Below are positions 28,301 through 36,537 of a stretch of 64,000 nt of DNA, one piece after another. Source of the DNA: Pseudoalteromonas flavipulchra NCIMB 2033 = ATCC BAA-314 (GTDB lineage Bacteria > Pseudomonadota > Gammaproteobacteria > Enterobacterales > Alteromonadaceae); the NCBI GenBank assembly GCA_000814665.1, contig JWIH01000017.1, forward strand, positions 186,001 to 250,000, written 5' to 3'. A program made the translations under genes and the position numbers. A model generated the notes under the pieces. It had not been told where the DNA came from. It did not search any database and saw only the letters and a program-made list of their open reading frames with translations. Each line of letters begins with the position of its first letter. Within the stretch, counting starts at the first letter, position 1.

Positions 28301-28954
28301 GTGTTACTAAATTACGCTCCCCCCCTTTCTCCCTATCTTGATATTTTGTACCAAGATGAAGATATGTTGGTGATCAACAAACCAAGCGGGTTACTCACCG
28401 TACCAGGTAAAGATCCAAAGCATTGGGACAGCGCTATCGCCAGAGTGAATTTTGTCTACCCTACGGCAAGAATTGTGCATCGCCTTGATATGGCAACATC
28501 CGGCGTACTGTGCCTTGCGATGAATAAAGCAGCGCATCGCCATCTCAGTATTCAATTTCAAGACAGGTTAACCCACAAACACTACATCGCCAGGGTTCAT
28601 GGCAAATTACAACAGCAAACGGGTTCTGTTGATTTACCGCTGGTGTGTGATTGGCCTAACCGCCCTAAGCAAATGGTTTGTCATGAGACCGGAAAACCTT
28701 CATTAACGCATTTTGAAGTTATGGAATATGAAGCACAAGCAACACGCGTAAAGCTAACCCCCATCACAGGACGCTCTCATCAACTCAGAGTACATATGCT
28801 TTCGCTTGGACACGTTATCCTAGGTGATAGGCTATACGCTACGGGAGAGGCGTTAGCGGCGGCTTCACGTCTACAGTTGCATGCAGAGATGCTGCAAATT
28901 TCACATCCAACAACCACAGAGATGATGGCCTTTACTGCACCCGTTCCTTTCTAA
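28301..28954 (+). CDS. rluA: Dual-specificity pseudouridine synthase RluA
   Basis: 217 residues from the GTG at 28301, which has GAGG 6 bases upstream; this also gives the E. coli length (219) and N terminus (NY.PP..P). The catalytic Asp is D63 in HRLDMATSG, followed by LPLVCDWPNRPKQ and ITGRSHQLRVHM, all typical of RluA, which modifies U746 of 23S rRNA and U32 of several tRNAs. A longer version from the ATG at 28286 is possible. Gene order rapA-rluA is conserved in Enterobacteria. Confidence 0.93.
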   Translation: MLLNYAPPLSPYLDILYQDEDMLVINKPSGLLTVPGKDPKHWDSAIARVNFVYPTARIVHRLDMATSGVLCLAMNKAAHRHLSIQFQDRLTHKHYIARVHGKLQQQTGSVDLPLVCDWPNRPKQMVCHETGKPSLTHFEVMEYEAQATRVKLTPITGRSHQLRVHMLSLGHVILGDRLYATGEALAAASRLQLHAEMLQISHPTTTEMMAFTAPVPF

Positions 28955-29140
28955 GTAACCTGTTTACTCTGTTAGTTAGGAACGGTTTAGACACTGTGGC
29001 CTTCGAAAAATTAAGGAAATTTAGCGTTGCCAGCTAACGCTCAGATTAACGTTTGCTTAGTCACTAAACAAAGCGGGTAAAAAGCACGCGGTTAACACAT
29101 AAATTGCATTACTATGGTTTCGTGATCGGCAGATGTTTTA

Positions 29141-29146
29141 TATACT
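29141..29146 (+). promoter_or_regulatory. -10 box of the 6S RNA gene
   Basis: TATACT lies 6 bases before the predicted 5' end of the 6S RNA. The -35 region is poor. Confidence 0.55.
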
Positions 29147-29150
29147 GTAA

Positions 29151-29334
29151 TTGTTCCCTAGCTCGTAGGACAGCTGATTAAGTCCCTGAGCCGATAAATT
29201 TCGTTTAGGATAGCAGTTTGTTTACTATTGAGCATGCTCGGCATGTACCGAGAAGCCTACGGTAGGCTGTTGCTCTCCGCCTTGAACCTCAGGGTTCAAG
29301 GGCCGACATCGGCATCCGCGAAGCCGGGGAACAA
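29151..29334 (+). ncRNA. ssrS: 6S RNA
   Basis: The segment shares the conserved 6S blocks: AGTCCCTGAGCCGATA (29180-29195), TGAGCATGCTCGG, CCGAGAAGCCT, CCTTGAACC and GGGTTCAAGGGC, then ATCGGCATC near the 3' side. The ends pair (TTGTTCCC with GGGGAACAA), giving about 184 nt, the E. coli length. 6S RNA mimics an open promoter and sequesters sigma-70 RNA polymerase in stationary phase. Here it lies after rluA, not next to the ygfA gene found downstream of ssrS in E. coli. Confidence 0.93.
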
Positions 29335-29459
29335 CCTTTCCCACTTGACGCATGTCATCGCCTCAAAGCTAACTCGCTTTTACGTATACTTAATAAATCA
29401 CATGTTCAACTCCATACTAAAAACAGCTACACGGTTAACGTCGCAACGCAAAAGAAATT

Positions 29460-29524
29460 GCGAGATAAATGCTCGAAAAGAGTCGCGAGATAAACTCTAA
29501 AAAAGAATCGCGAGATAAACTCGC
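29460..29524. repeat. Three 25-bp direct repeats with GCGAGATAAA core
   Basis: GCGAGATAAA starts at 29460, 29485 and 29510, period 25 bp; the last copy forms a hairpin GCGAG-ATAAA-CTCGC and ends CTGCTAC. The GAGATAAA core and CTAC tail resemble the 64-bp repeats at 12 kb, suggesting one family. The rest of the 28955-29748 gap beyond 6S RNA shows nothing I can name. Confidence 0.6.
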
Positions 29525-29748
29525 TGCTACGAAAGATTATTAGCTACGCTCATATCTCGGTGTTTTTAATTACTATGAGTTAGTACCAACTCACCACAAG
29601 ACATCTTTATATGAAAGGAAAAACCATTAAAAACTTTCATTTTTATTGATAACCTTTTGTTCTATTCCATAGTCAAAGAATATTTTAGCCCAATCAACAA
29701 AACCTCTATAGTAGCGCGTTATTTTCATATATTTCGAAAGGTATTCTG

Positions 29749-31107
29749 ATGTCTTTTGCTGTTATCGCCGCACTGGCGGTTTTTATTGCCATACTTTTCG
29801 GTCTTTACCGCTTTCAACAGCGCTCCGAAACCCTGTCACGAACGGTATTATTAGGCTTAGTTGCGGGCAGCCTATTTGGACTCGCGCTGCAGTTTGTTTT
29901 CTCAGGTGACTTAACCACCAAACAGACTGTACTAGATTGGGTTGCGATTGTTGGTAGCGGCTATGTTAATCTTCTCAAAATGGTGATTATGCCATTGGTC
30001 TTGGTTTCTATGATCGCCGCGGTCGTAAAATTAGATAATCAAGGCTCTCTTGGAAAGATCTCGTTTGTCACTATCGCTATATTAGTGTTTACCACTGCCA
30101 TTGCGGCACTCATTGGTATATTTATCACTCAAGCATTTGGACTAAGTGCAGCTGGCTTAGTAGAAGGCGCACGTGAGACTGCGAGAATAGCAGTACTAGA
30201 AGAACGTGCAACAACCGTTGCCGATTTAACCATTCCGCAAATGCTGCTTAGCTTTGTACCAACCAATCCATTTGCTGACTTAACTGGCGAGCGCTCGACC
30301 TCAATTATCGCCGTGGTGATTTTTGGTGTATTAACTGGTATTGCTGCTCGTAGAGCCATCATGGAAGAGTCAGATTTAAGTAACCCGATAAAAAATGCAG
30401 TTGAAGGCGCACAGGCTGTTGTGTTGAGATTAGTACGTATGATCATTGCCCTCACGCCTTATGGTGTAGCAGGTTTGATGACCAAAGTGATCGCCACATC
30501 AAGCATGGCTGACATTATTAGCTTACTCGGTTTTATTATTGCCTCTTACGTTGCCATTTTACTGATGTTTTTGGTGCATGGTTTGTTAGTTACTTTGGTT
30601 GGTGAAAACCCAAAGCATTTCTTCCAAAAAATTTGGCCTGTTTTAACTTTTGCTTTCACCTCAAGAAGCTCTGCGGCAACCATCCCATTGAATGTTGAAG
30701 CGCAGATCCACAAGCTTAATGTTCCCCCTGCGATTGCAAATCTTTCTGCATCATTTGGTGCGACAATCGGACAAAATGGCTGCGCTGGCATTTATCCTGC
30801 TATGCTTGCTGTAATGGTTGCGCCAACGGTAGGAATTGACCCGTTCGCACTCGACTTTATTGTCTCTTTAGTCGCTATGGTTGCAATTAGCTCGTTTGGT
30901 ATTGCGGGTGTTGGAGGTGGTGCCACTTTCGCAGCGTTGGTAGTACTGCCTGCGATGGGACTACCAGTGACAATTGCAGCGCTGCTTATTTCTATTGAGC
31001 CATTAATTGATATGGCAAGAACGGCACTCAATGTATCGGGCTCAATGACCGCAGGTACAGTGACAAGTCGCTTGTTAAAGCAAAAGCATACTAACGAAGC
31101 AATATAG
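29749..31107 (+). CDS. tcyP: L-cystine/dicarboxylate symporter TcyP
   Basis: 452 residues, eight or more membrane segments with the DAACS (SDF) family signatures: TSRSSAATIPLNVE (Ser-rich reentrant loop), ASFGATIGQNGCAGIYPAML and DMARTALNVSGS. The QNGCAG and NVSGS variants and the length match the TcyP/YdjN cystine transporters better than glutamate or C4-dicarboxylate carriers. It would import cystine with cations across the inner membrane. AAAGG precedes the ATG. A terminator follows. Confidence 0.88.
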   Translation: MSFAVIAALAVFIAILFGLYRFQQRSETLSRTVLLGLVAGSLFGLALQFVFSGDLTTKQTVLDWVAIVGSGYVNLLKMVIMPLVLVSMIAAVVKLDNQGSLGKISFVTIAILVFTTAIAALIGIFITQAFGLSAAGLVEGARETARIAVLEERATTVADLTIPQMLLSFVPTNPFADLTGERSTSIIAVVIFGVLTGIAARRAIMEESDLSNPIKNAVEGAQAVVLRLVRMIIALTPYGVAGLMTKVIATSSMADIISLLGFIIASYVAILLMFLVHGLLVTLVGENPKHFFQKIWPVLTFAFTSRSSAATIPLNVEAQIHKLNVPPAIANLSASFGATIGQNGCAGIYPAMLAVMVAPTVGIDPFALDFIVSLVAMVAISSFGIAGVGGGATFAALVVLPAMGLPVTIAALLISIEPLIDMARTALNVSGSMTAGTVTSRLLKQKHTNEAI

Positions 31108-31121
31108 TGCTATGACAGCTT

Positions 31122-31148
31122 AAGGGCCAGCTAGTTATTCTGGCCCTT
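31122..31148 (+). terminator. Terminator after tcyP
   Basis: AAGGGCCAG and CTGGCCCTT form a perfect 9-bp stem around a 9-base loop, followed by CACTTTTAA, between convergent genes. Confidence 0.75.
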
Positions 31149-31153
31149 CACTT

Positions 31154-31603
31154 TTAATCAATCACGAGCTTTGCAGTGCCAAGCCAAAAAGTCAGCAAGG
31201 ACTTCATTGAATCCACCAGCTCATGATATTGAGAAGGTTTGGTCATATAAGAATTTGCCCCAAGCAAGTAACACTGTTTTATATCTAACTCTGAGTCCGA
31301 TGTGCTGAACATAATAACCGGAATATGCTTAAGGTTTGCAGCCCCACGCATCTCAGCCAATACATCTTTACCGCTTTTTCGTGGCATATTTAAGTCAAGA
31401 ATAATAAGGCTAGGTAATAGCTCGGTGCTATTAAGTTTTTCAATCAACTCAACGCCGTCACTGACAAATTGTAGCTTAGCCTCCATCACGCCGTTGTCTT
31501 CAAATGCATCACGGATTAATTCTTGGTCGTCGAAATCATCATCTGCAACCAAGATATAGTTTACAGAGTGAAGCTGTTTAATTAAATCATGATGATGGAC
31601 CAT
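31154..31603 (-). CDS. Single-domain response regulator of the phytochrome
   Basis: 149 residues: a receiver domain only (acidic pocket DDDFDD, phospho-acceptor Asp in LIILDLNMPRKSG, Ser/Thr in FSTSD, Lys in MTKPSQ). The SGKDVLAEMR and NMPR features match the Rcp1-type regulators paired with phytochromes. Its gene follows the bacteriophytochrome gene by 81 bp on the same strand, so it is its likely phosphorylation target. The ATG at 31603 is preferred (AGGAG 9 bases upstream) over an in-frame GTG two codons earlier. Confidence 0.9.
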   Translation of the reverse strand: MVHHHDLIKQLHSVNYILVADDDFDDQELIRDAFEDNGVMEAKLQFVSDGVELIEKLNSTELLPSLIILDLNMPRKSGKDVLAEMRGAANLKHIPVIMFSTSDSELDIKQCYLLGANSYMTKPSQYHELVDSMKSLLTFWLGTAKLVID

Positions 31604-31684
31604 ACACACTCTCTCCTTAAACTCGCAATAAACCTCGAGTTTGTATGCTGATATCAGAACCGCATCAATGGTTCTACAGCTAAG

Positions 31685-34015
31685 TTAAATCGCTTGCGCT
31701 GAAATCGGCAAGCTAAAATAGAAAGTAGAACCTTGCCCTACTTCCGTTTCGACCCATATGCGACCATGATGTCTTTCGACGATTTTTTTACAAATAGCAA
31801 GTCCAAGTCCAGTACCGGCATATGCGCTACGACCATGTAATCTTTCAAAAAGATTGAAGATCTGCTCACTAAATTCGGGATCAAAACCAATCCCGTTATC
31901 CTTAACGGCAACAATTAGTTCATTTGCTTTACGTTCGCTGCTAATCGAGACTCGTGGTGCTCTTTCAGGCGCACTAAATTTAATCCCATTATTGATTAAG
32001 TTTAGCAGCACGCGTTGCAACTGCCTGCGATCTCCAAATACATCACCAAGCCCTGTGGTATCCACTTGTGCATTTGACTCTTTAATCACTAACTCAAGAT
32101 CCAGTAGAGTTTCAGCTAACGCATTATCGCCATCAAATGATTTAAATGACTCACCTTTACGATCAATTCGTGAAAAGCTTAGTAATCCTTTGATCAACTT
32201 TTGCATTCGCTCAGCAGAATCCATCATGCGCTTAAAATAAGAGGCATGTCTATCATTTAGTCCTTCAGCTGAACACTGGATCCGATCGCCGAACATTTGG
32301 ATTTTTCTGAGCGGCTCTTGCAGATCATGGGACGCTAAAAAGGCAAAACGCTCCAGCTCTTGATTCGACTCATGTGCTTTCTCAAGTGCTATCGTCAGTA
32401 ATTGCTCTGCAGTACGACGCGAAGTGATCTCATTTTCCAACGCTTCGGTACGCTTGGTAACTTTTTGCTCTAGAATTGCGTTAAGCTTTTTATATCGCTC
32501 AGATTTAGCTAGTACATAATTAACCAAGGTATTACGAAACTTCAATGCACAACTTACTTCGGCTTCCGTCCAAGGGTGAGATTTGCACTTCACATTCTCG
32601 ACCCACAACTTAAACGAACTGCGCGGCATTAAACGGTGGCTACCATCATCCAAAAACTCAATGGATTTTTCAGGCTTCCCTCCCCAATTTTTGGTTTGAA
32701 TAACTTCCTTTCTAAACCACATGATGAAGTGATTAGCATCCGCTGAAAGTGGCATCAATAGCACCCCACTCGCGGTTTTCGCAAAGGCTTTAAATGCTTC
32801 GTTAAGCTCACCTAAATTATGGCAATAAAAAATGGAGTCATCCCCAAGTTGATGCTCTGCAAGCCAACGGTAAATACTCTCAATATCCGCCTTTGCGGGA
32901 GTTTGCCCGTAGCACTCCAAATCATTCTCAACGCGCCACGCGACACCTGTAGCTTTCATCATCTCTTGTAATGCCGCGGACTCGTAACGTAGGCCATCAA
33001 CAAAAAAGATTTCTTTTGCCATGCGCTCTGTGACGGAAGAGCTCAATGTCAGTGCATTGGCTTCTGCCATTGCTTCTAAGGATGAGGTTTTGAGAGAGAT
33101 AAGATAAGACAACATCAACCCCATATACTGGGCGACTTCACGAATGTTAAATGGGACTATGTGCTTTTCGTAGTGGTGGCAGGCAATCAATCCCCATAAT
33201 TTACCAGCAACAATAATACTGATAGACATGGTTGCCTGAACACCCATATTGCGCAAATACTGGCAATGAATAGGTGATACACTACGTAAAATACAGGCGC
33301 TTAAATCAATCGCCCTGTCTTGCGGATAAAGCGGTGAATTTTCACCATCAACATCGGCAAGCAAGCGGATCGGATTTCTTAGATAAAGTGCTCTTGCTTG
33401 TTTTGGAATATCAGACTCGGGAAAATGCTGATGTAAAAAGGAGTTAAGTCCACTGCGCTTAGCTTCTGCAACCACCTCACCATTATATTCATGGTCAAAT
33501 TTATACAGCATCACTCTGTCAAACCGTGTTAATTCTCTAATTTCTTCCACGGCCATCTCGTACGAAGCCTGTAATGACTGAGAATCCACCATACTAGACA
33601 ACGAATGCTTCATAAGGTGTTGCATTGAATGATTGATTTCAACGCCATGCGCCGTGTTTTGCTCAAGCTCTAATATGAGCCCAGCTTCGTTTTGACTAGC
33701 GACTACAGAGAATTCAACGCATGTTGAGTCCTTGGTTTTTATGCTGGCTGTCATCGGATTCAAACGATGGATATCAGAGGAGTTACAGTTGCTGGCAAGC
33801 AACTCAGAAAATGGAGACGCAAAAATCGTTTCAGCATGAGTATTGACCAAAGCACTAGGCTCAAGTCCTACAAGCGCAGCAAAGTTTTCGCTAAAATAGC
33901 GTAGTGTTAATGTGTTGGTGTCGAATAGCAATAAATAGCCATGTGGCTGAATTGAACCTGGAATATGAATTGGCTCTTTATGACAGTTGTCTAACGTTGC
34001 TTCGAACTTCTCCAC
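31685..34015 (-). CDS. bphP: Bacteriophytochrome histidine kinase
   Basis: 776 residues: PAS (1-120), GAF (about 130-310), PHY (about 320-500), HisKA with SHDLQEPLRK, and HATPase (LLNLINNGIKF, DNGIGFD, GTGLGLAICKK). The biliverdin-attachment Cys is C11, followed by PIHIPGSIQPHG. The GAF signature PESDIP (D202), H250 in SPIH, H280 and the PHY tongue motif PRSSF are present, so the chromophore site looks functional. It should be a red/far-red light sensor passing phosphate to the adjacent receiver protein. No haem oxygenase gene is in the window, so biliverdin must come from elsewhere. GTG start with AGG upstream. Confidence 0.95.
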   Translation of the reverse strand: MEKFEATLDNCHKEPIHIPGSIQPHGYLLLFDTNTLTLRYFSENFAALVGLEPSALVNTHAETIFASPFSELLASNCNSSDIHRLNPMTASIKTKDSTCVEFSVVASQNEAGLILELEQNTAHGVEINHSMQHLMKHSLSSMVDSQSLQASYEMAVEEIRELTRFDRVMLYKFDHEYNGEVVAEAKRSGLNSFLHQHFPESDIPKQARALYLRNPIRLLADVDGENSPLYPQDRAIDLSACILRSVSPIHCQYLRNMGVQATMSISIIVAGKLWGLIACHHYEKHIVPFNIREVAQYMGLMLSYLISLKTSSLEAMAEANALTLSSSVTERMAKEIFFVDGLRYESAALQEMMKATGVAWRVENDLECYGQTPAKADIESIYRWLAEHQLGDDSIFYCHNLGELNEAFKAFAKTASGVLLMPLSADANHFIMWFRKEVIQTKNWGGKPEKSIEFLDDGSHRLMPRSSFKLWVENVKCKSHPWTEAEVSCALKFRNTLVNYVLAKSERYKKLNAILEQKVTKRTEALENEITSRRTAEQLLTIALEKAHESNQELERFAFLASHDLQEPLRKIQMFGDRIQCSAEGLNDRHASYFKRMMDSAERMQKLIKGLLSFSRIDRKGESFKSFDGDNALAETLLDLELVIKESNAQVDTTGLGDVFGDRRQLQRVLLNLINNGIKFSAPERAPRVSISSERKANELIVAVKDNGIGFDPEFSEQIFNLFERLHGRSAYAGTGLGLAICKKIVERHHGRIWVETEVGQGSTFYFSLPISAQAI

Positions 34016-34169
34016 CTTTTGTACACCTTTTTCCTTAGTTTACCTCGCAATCTCATCCTATCATGGATCCCTACCTTGTATGCAAGCTGCTCGAAGTCGA
34101 TAAGCACTCGGTTCACAAAGCAATTAAATACGATTAGACTTATGCAATTAGGAAGTAAAAAGTAAGTGT

Positions 34170-34415
34170 ATGATGACAACCACAGTAAAGTGTCCAACCT
34201 GCCAACAGGCTGTTGAATGGTCTGATAAAAGCCCATTTCGCCCGTTTTGCTCAAAACGCTGTCAATTAATTGATTTAGGTGATTGGTCTGACGAATCCAA
34301 TACGATTTCAACGCCGATGAAAAGCGGTGAGCTCACGCCTCAAGATGCGGAAAGTTTGATTGAAGATATAGAAGCAATGCTGGCAAAAAACGACGACAGC
34401 TTTTTTAAAGAATAA
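34170..34415 (+). CDS. yacG: DNA gyrase inhibitor YacG
   Basis: 81 residues. A zinc knuckle C-P-T-C ... C-S-K-R-C (C8, C11, C27, C31) and the IDLGDW motif are diagnostic of YacG, which binds GyrB and limits gyrase. The Asp/Glu-rich C-terminal tail is also typical. An alternative start one codon later (34173) is equally possible. Usually next to coaE/zapD, but here it stands alone beside bphP. Confidence 0.9.
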   Translation: MMTTTVKCPTCQQAVEWSDKSPFRPFCSKRCQLIDLGDWSDESNTISTPMKSGELTPQDAESLIEDIEAMLAKNDDSFFKE

Positions 34416-34422
34416 ACCTGTG

Positions 34423-34445
34423 GGCCGATTTCTTCGGCCTTTCCC
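34423..34445 (+). terminator. Terminator after yacG
   Basis: GGCCGA and TCGGCC form a short stem with a TTTCT loop, followed by TTTCCC. Confidence 0.55.
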
Positions 34446-34498
34446 TCTCATTAGCAACTTGTTTGGCAAGACAAACAATTCAAACTCGGCAGCTTGTG

Positions 34499-34807
34499 CT
34501 AGCACTCTGTTTCCGTTTGATCTTGTTCCTTCTTTTGCTCTGTGTTGCTCACCTCATTTTGATAGGTTTTAGCTATATGCCCCGCCCCTTCCAAAATATC
34601 ACTTAATTGGATCCGGCAAATTTCCGACAATTTAATCAAGGTACCTAAGCGAAATGAGCTTGTTCCGTTAAGATAGTCGTCTAGTGTGGTGAGACCTATT
34701 CCGAGCTTTTGGCTAATGGTTTTTTTAGTATAGCCTTTACGCTTTTTGAGTTCTTTTAGCAGTTCTCGGATCCTAAGTGTCACCTCGTATTCTTCAGGTG
34801 TCTGCAT
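34499..34807 (-). CDS. XRE-type helix-turn-helix regulator
   Basis: 102 residues from the ATG at 34807, preceded by GAGGGAG. Residues 14-70 form a Cro/C1 helix-turn-helix (LKKRKGYTKKTISQKLGIG, TLDDYLNG) and the tail is Gln/Glu-rich. The target is unknown. The following 34808-35130 gap carries no gene I can support; AT-rich promoter sequence is likely. Confidence 0.75.
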   Translation of the reverse strand: MQTPEEYEVTLRIRELLKELKKRKGYTKKTISQKLGIGLTTLDDYLNGTSSFRLGTLIKLSEICRIQLSDILEGAGHIAKTYQNEVSNTEQKKEQDQTETEC

Positions 34808-35130
34808 GTCTCCCTCAGTGATACCTAGTAACAAACAGCCAACAACAAAGAATACCCTTAGTTACTCTGAAGAAAACAAAAGTTATTGGAAAGTTTGTGC
34901 GCGTAAATTAAGAATTTTTCAATTCAACACTATTTCAAAGAGTTGTCCGCAGACTTGCAAGATGTACTCTTAATCGAAAAATATCACAACGCAAACATGT
35001 TATCAACATGTAACTTAAACCAGTACAAGCAGTCGTAATATTTTGTACATTAATCGCAATTGGCCAGTACTCTTTGTCAATTTGGAGTACCAGCTCTCAT
35101 TATTCAAAAGTGATTGGCAAGAAATGATAA

Positions 35131-35155
35131 AGCCCTTACCAGAAAGGTCAGGGCT
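35131..35155 (-). terminator. Terminator of cpxP
   Basis: AGCCCT-T-ACC pairs with GGT-C-AGGGCT around a 5-base loop (one mismatch); on the minus strand TTTATC follows. Confidence 0.6.
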
Positions 35156-35178
35156 AAGTTGGAGAAAAACATTGAGAC

Positions 35179-35640
35179 TTAATCTGCTTTTTTATGACCT
35201 TTGTGACTACGACGTGATTTAAGTGCTTGGAGCTTATCGCGCTGCTCTTCATTCAATACATGGAATACTTTGTGGCGAGTTTCCATTGAAAGTAGCGCCC
35301 ACGCTTGCTTTTTATCTTGGCCTTTTTCCAGTAAAAGTTGCGCTTGAACCTTATCAAAGGTTGGCGCTGCCATAAGTGCTTTCATTTCTTCACGATAAGC
35401 TGAATGTGCTTCTTTCCCGCTTTCTTTTAGCGTTTTTTTGGCAGTTTTGTAATCCGCATAAATTGTCTTTAGTTGGCCTTGCTGCGCTTCTGTCAACTCT
35501 AATAACTTCTGGCCTTTATCTGATAGTAGCAACCTTGCTGAGTGCTCAAGCTGCCCGCCCATCGGGCCCGCGTTTGCAGTGAAGCTGAAAGTCGATACGC
35601 CAAGTGCTGTAACTAATGCTAAAGTAGATAGTAATTTCAT
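35179..35640 (-). CDS. cpxP: CpxP/Spy-family periplasmic protein
   Basis: 153 residues with a signal peptide (cleavage likely after ANA, residue 24). The mature protein is helical and Lys-rich, with two LTxxQ-type motifs: LTEAQQGQL (49-57) and LNEEQRDKL near 128. CpxP restrains the CpxA sensor and helps clear misfolded periplasmic proteins; Spy is a related chaperone. Its divergent position next to cpxRA, 201 bp away, supports the CpxP assignment. AAGGAG precedes the ATG. Confidence 0.82.
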   Translation of the reverse strand: MKLLSTLALVTALGVSTFSFTANAGPMGGQLEHSARLLLSDKGQKLLELTEAQQGQLKTIYADYKTAKKTLKESGKEAHSAYREEMKALMAAPTFDKVQAQLLLEKGQDKKQAWALLSMETRHKVFHVLNEEQRDKLQALKSRRSHKGHKKAD

Positions 35641-35841
35641 GGTATTGGCTCCTTGTTCGCCATTGCTTTGTCACTTCCAAATTTAGCAAGCACAAAGAAA
35701 AGGAACGTCAGACAGAGGTAAAGTTTTGTCAGTGCTTTGCAAAAAAAAGCAAAGGCAATTTACATAAGGCGTTGAAGTAAGGTGTAATATGCTAGAGCCG
35801 AACTATTCAGGCCAACGCCAATCAACAATGCTGGACTAAGT

Positions 35842-36534
35842 ATGACAATGAAACATTCCATTTTACTTATTGATGACGACCAAGAACTTTGCAGCCTGTT
35901 AAAAGAATACTTTACTGCAGAAGGTTTTGAAGTGGCGATGGCCCACACAGGAACAGAAGGTCTACAGCTGGCATTAAAGCAAAATTTCGACCTGATATTA
36001 TTAGACGTAATGCTTCCCGAAATGGATGGCTTTGAAGTATTAAAAGCGTTACGTGTCCAGAAGATGACACCCGTTATTATGCTAACGGCAAAAGGTGATG
36101 ACTTTGACCGCATCTTTGGTTTGGAGCTAGGTGCTGACGATTATATTCCAAAACCGTTTAACCACCGCGAGCTACTCGCGCGCGTTAAAGCCATTACGCG
36201 TCGCGTCGATCATTATAAACAACACAGCTCGAACGATACCTTTACTATCCACCAGTTGCGTTTAGATGTAGCTTCAAGAAGTGCTACTGTTAATGGCGAG
36301 GTGCTGTCACTGACGGGCACCGAATACGAGGTGCTACTCTTGCTGGTCAGAACCGCAGGAGAAGTGGTCGACAAGCAGACTATTTCACGACAAGTACTAG
36401 GCCGGCCACTTGTGCCTTATGATCGCTCTATCGATATGCATGTCTCTAACGTTCGCAAGAAAATTGCCGCATTAAGTGAACACACTTATATCAAAACGAT
36501 CCGCGGCGCCGGCTATATTTTTCTAAAGGCGTAA
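35842..36534 (+). CDS. cpxR: Response regulator CpxR
   Basis: 230 residues: receiver (DDD pocket, phospho-acceptor in LILLDVMLPEMDGFE, Lys in IPKPFN) and an OmpR-type winged helix (LTGTEYEVLLLLV, DRSIDMHVSNVRKKI, IKTIRGAGYIF). The LGRPLVPYDRSIDMHVSN stretch is characteristic of CpxR. It controls the envelope-stress regulon. Three bases separate its stop from the cpxA start. Confidence 0.92.
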   Translation: MTMKHSILLIDDDQELCSLLKEYFTAEGFEVAMAHTGTEGLQLALKQNFDLILLDVMLPEMDGFEVLKALRVQKMTPVIMLTAKGDDFDRIFGLELGADDYIPKPFNHRELLARVKAITRRVDHYKQHSSNDTFTIHQLRLDVASRSATVNGEVLSLTGTEYEVLLLLVRTAGEVVDKQTISRQVLGRPLVPYDRSIDMHVSNVRKKIAALSEHTYIKTIRGAGYIFLKA

Positions 36535-36537
36535 TGA

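Noticed and set aside
29228..29500. 90-residue plus-strand reading frame
   Set aside because: It lies largely inside the 6S RNA gene; its composition follows the RNA hairpins and there is no credible ribosome site.
35701..35760. CpxR box between cpxP and cpxR
   Set aside because: Only one GTAAA half-site is visible; the second half needed for the direct-repeat consensus is not convincing.
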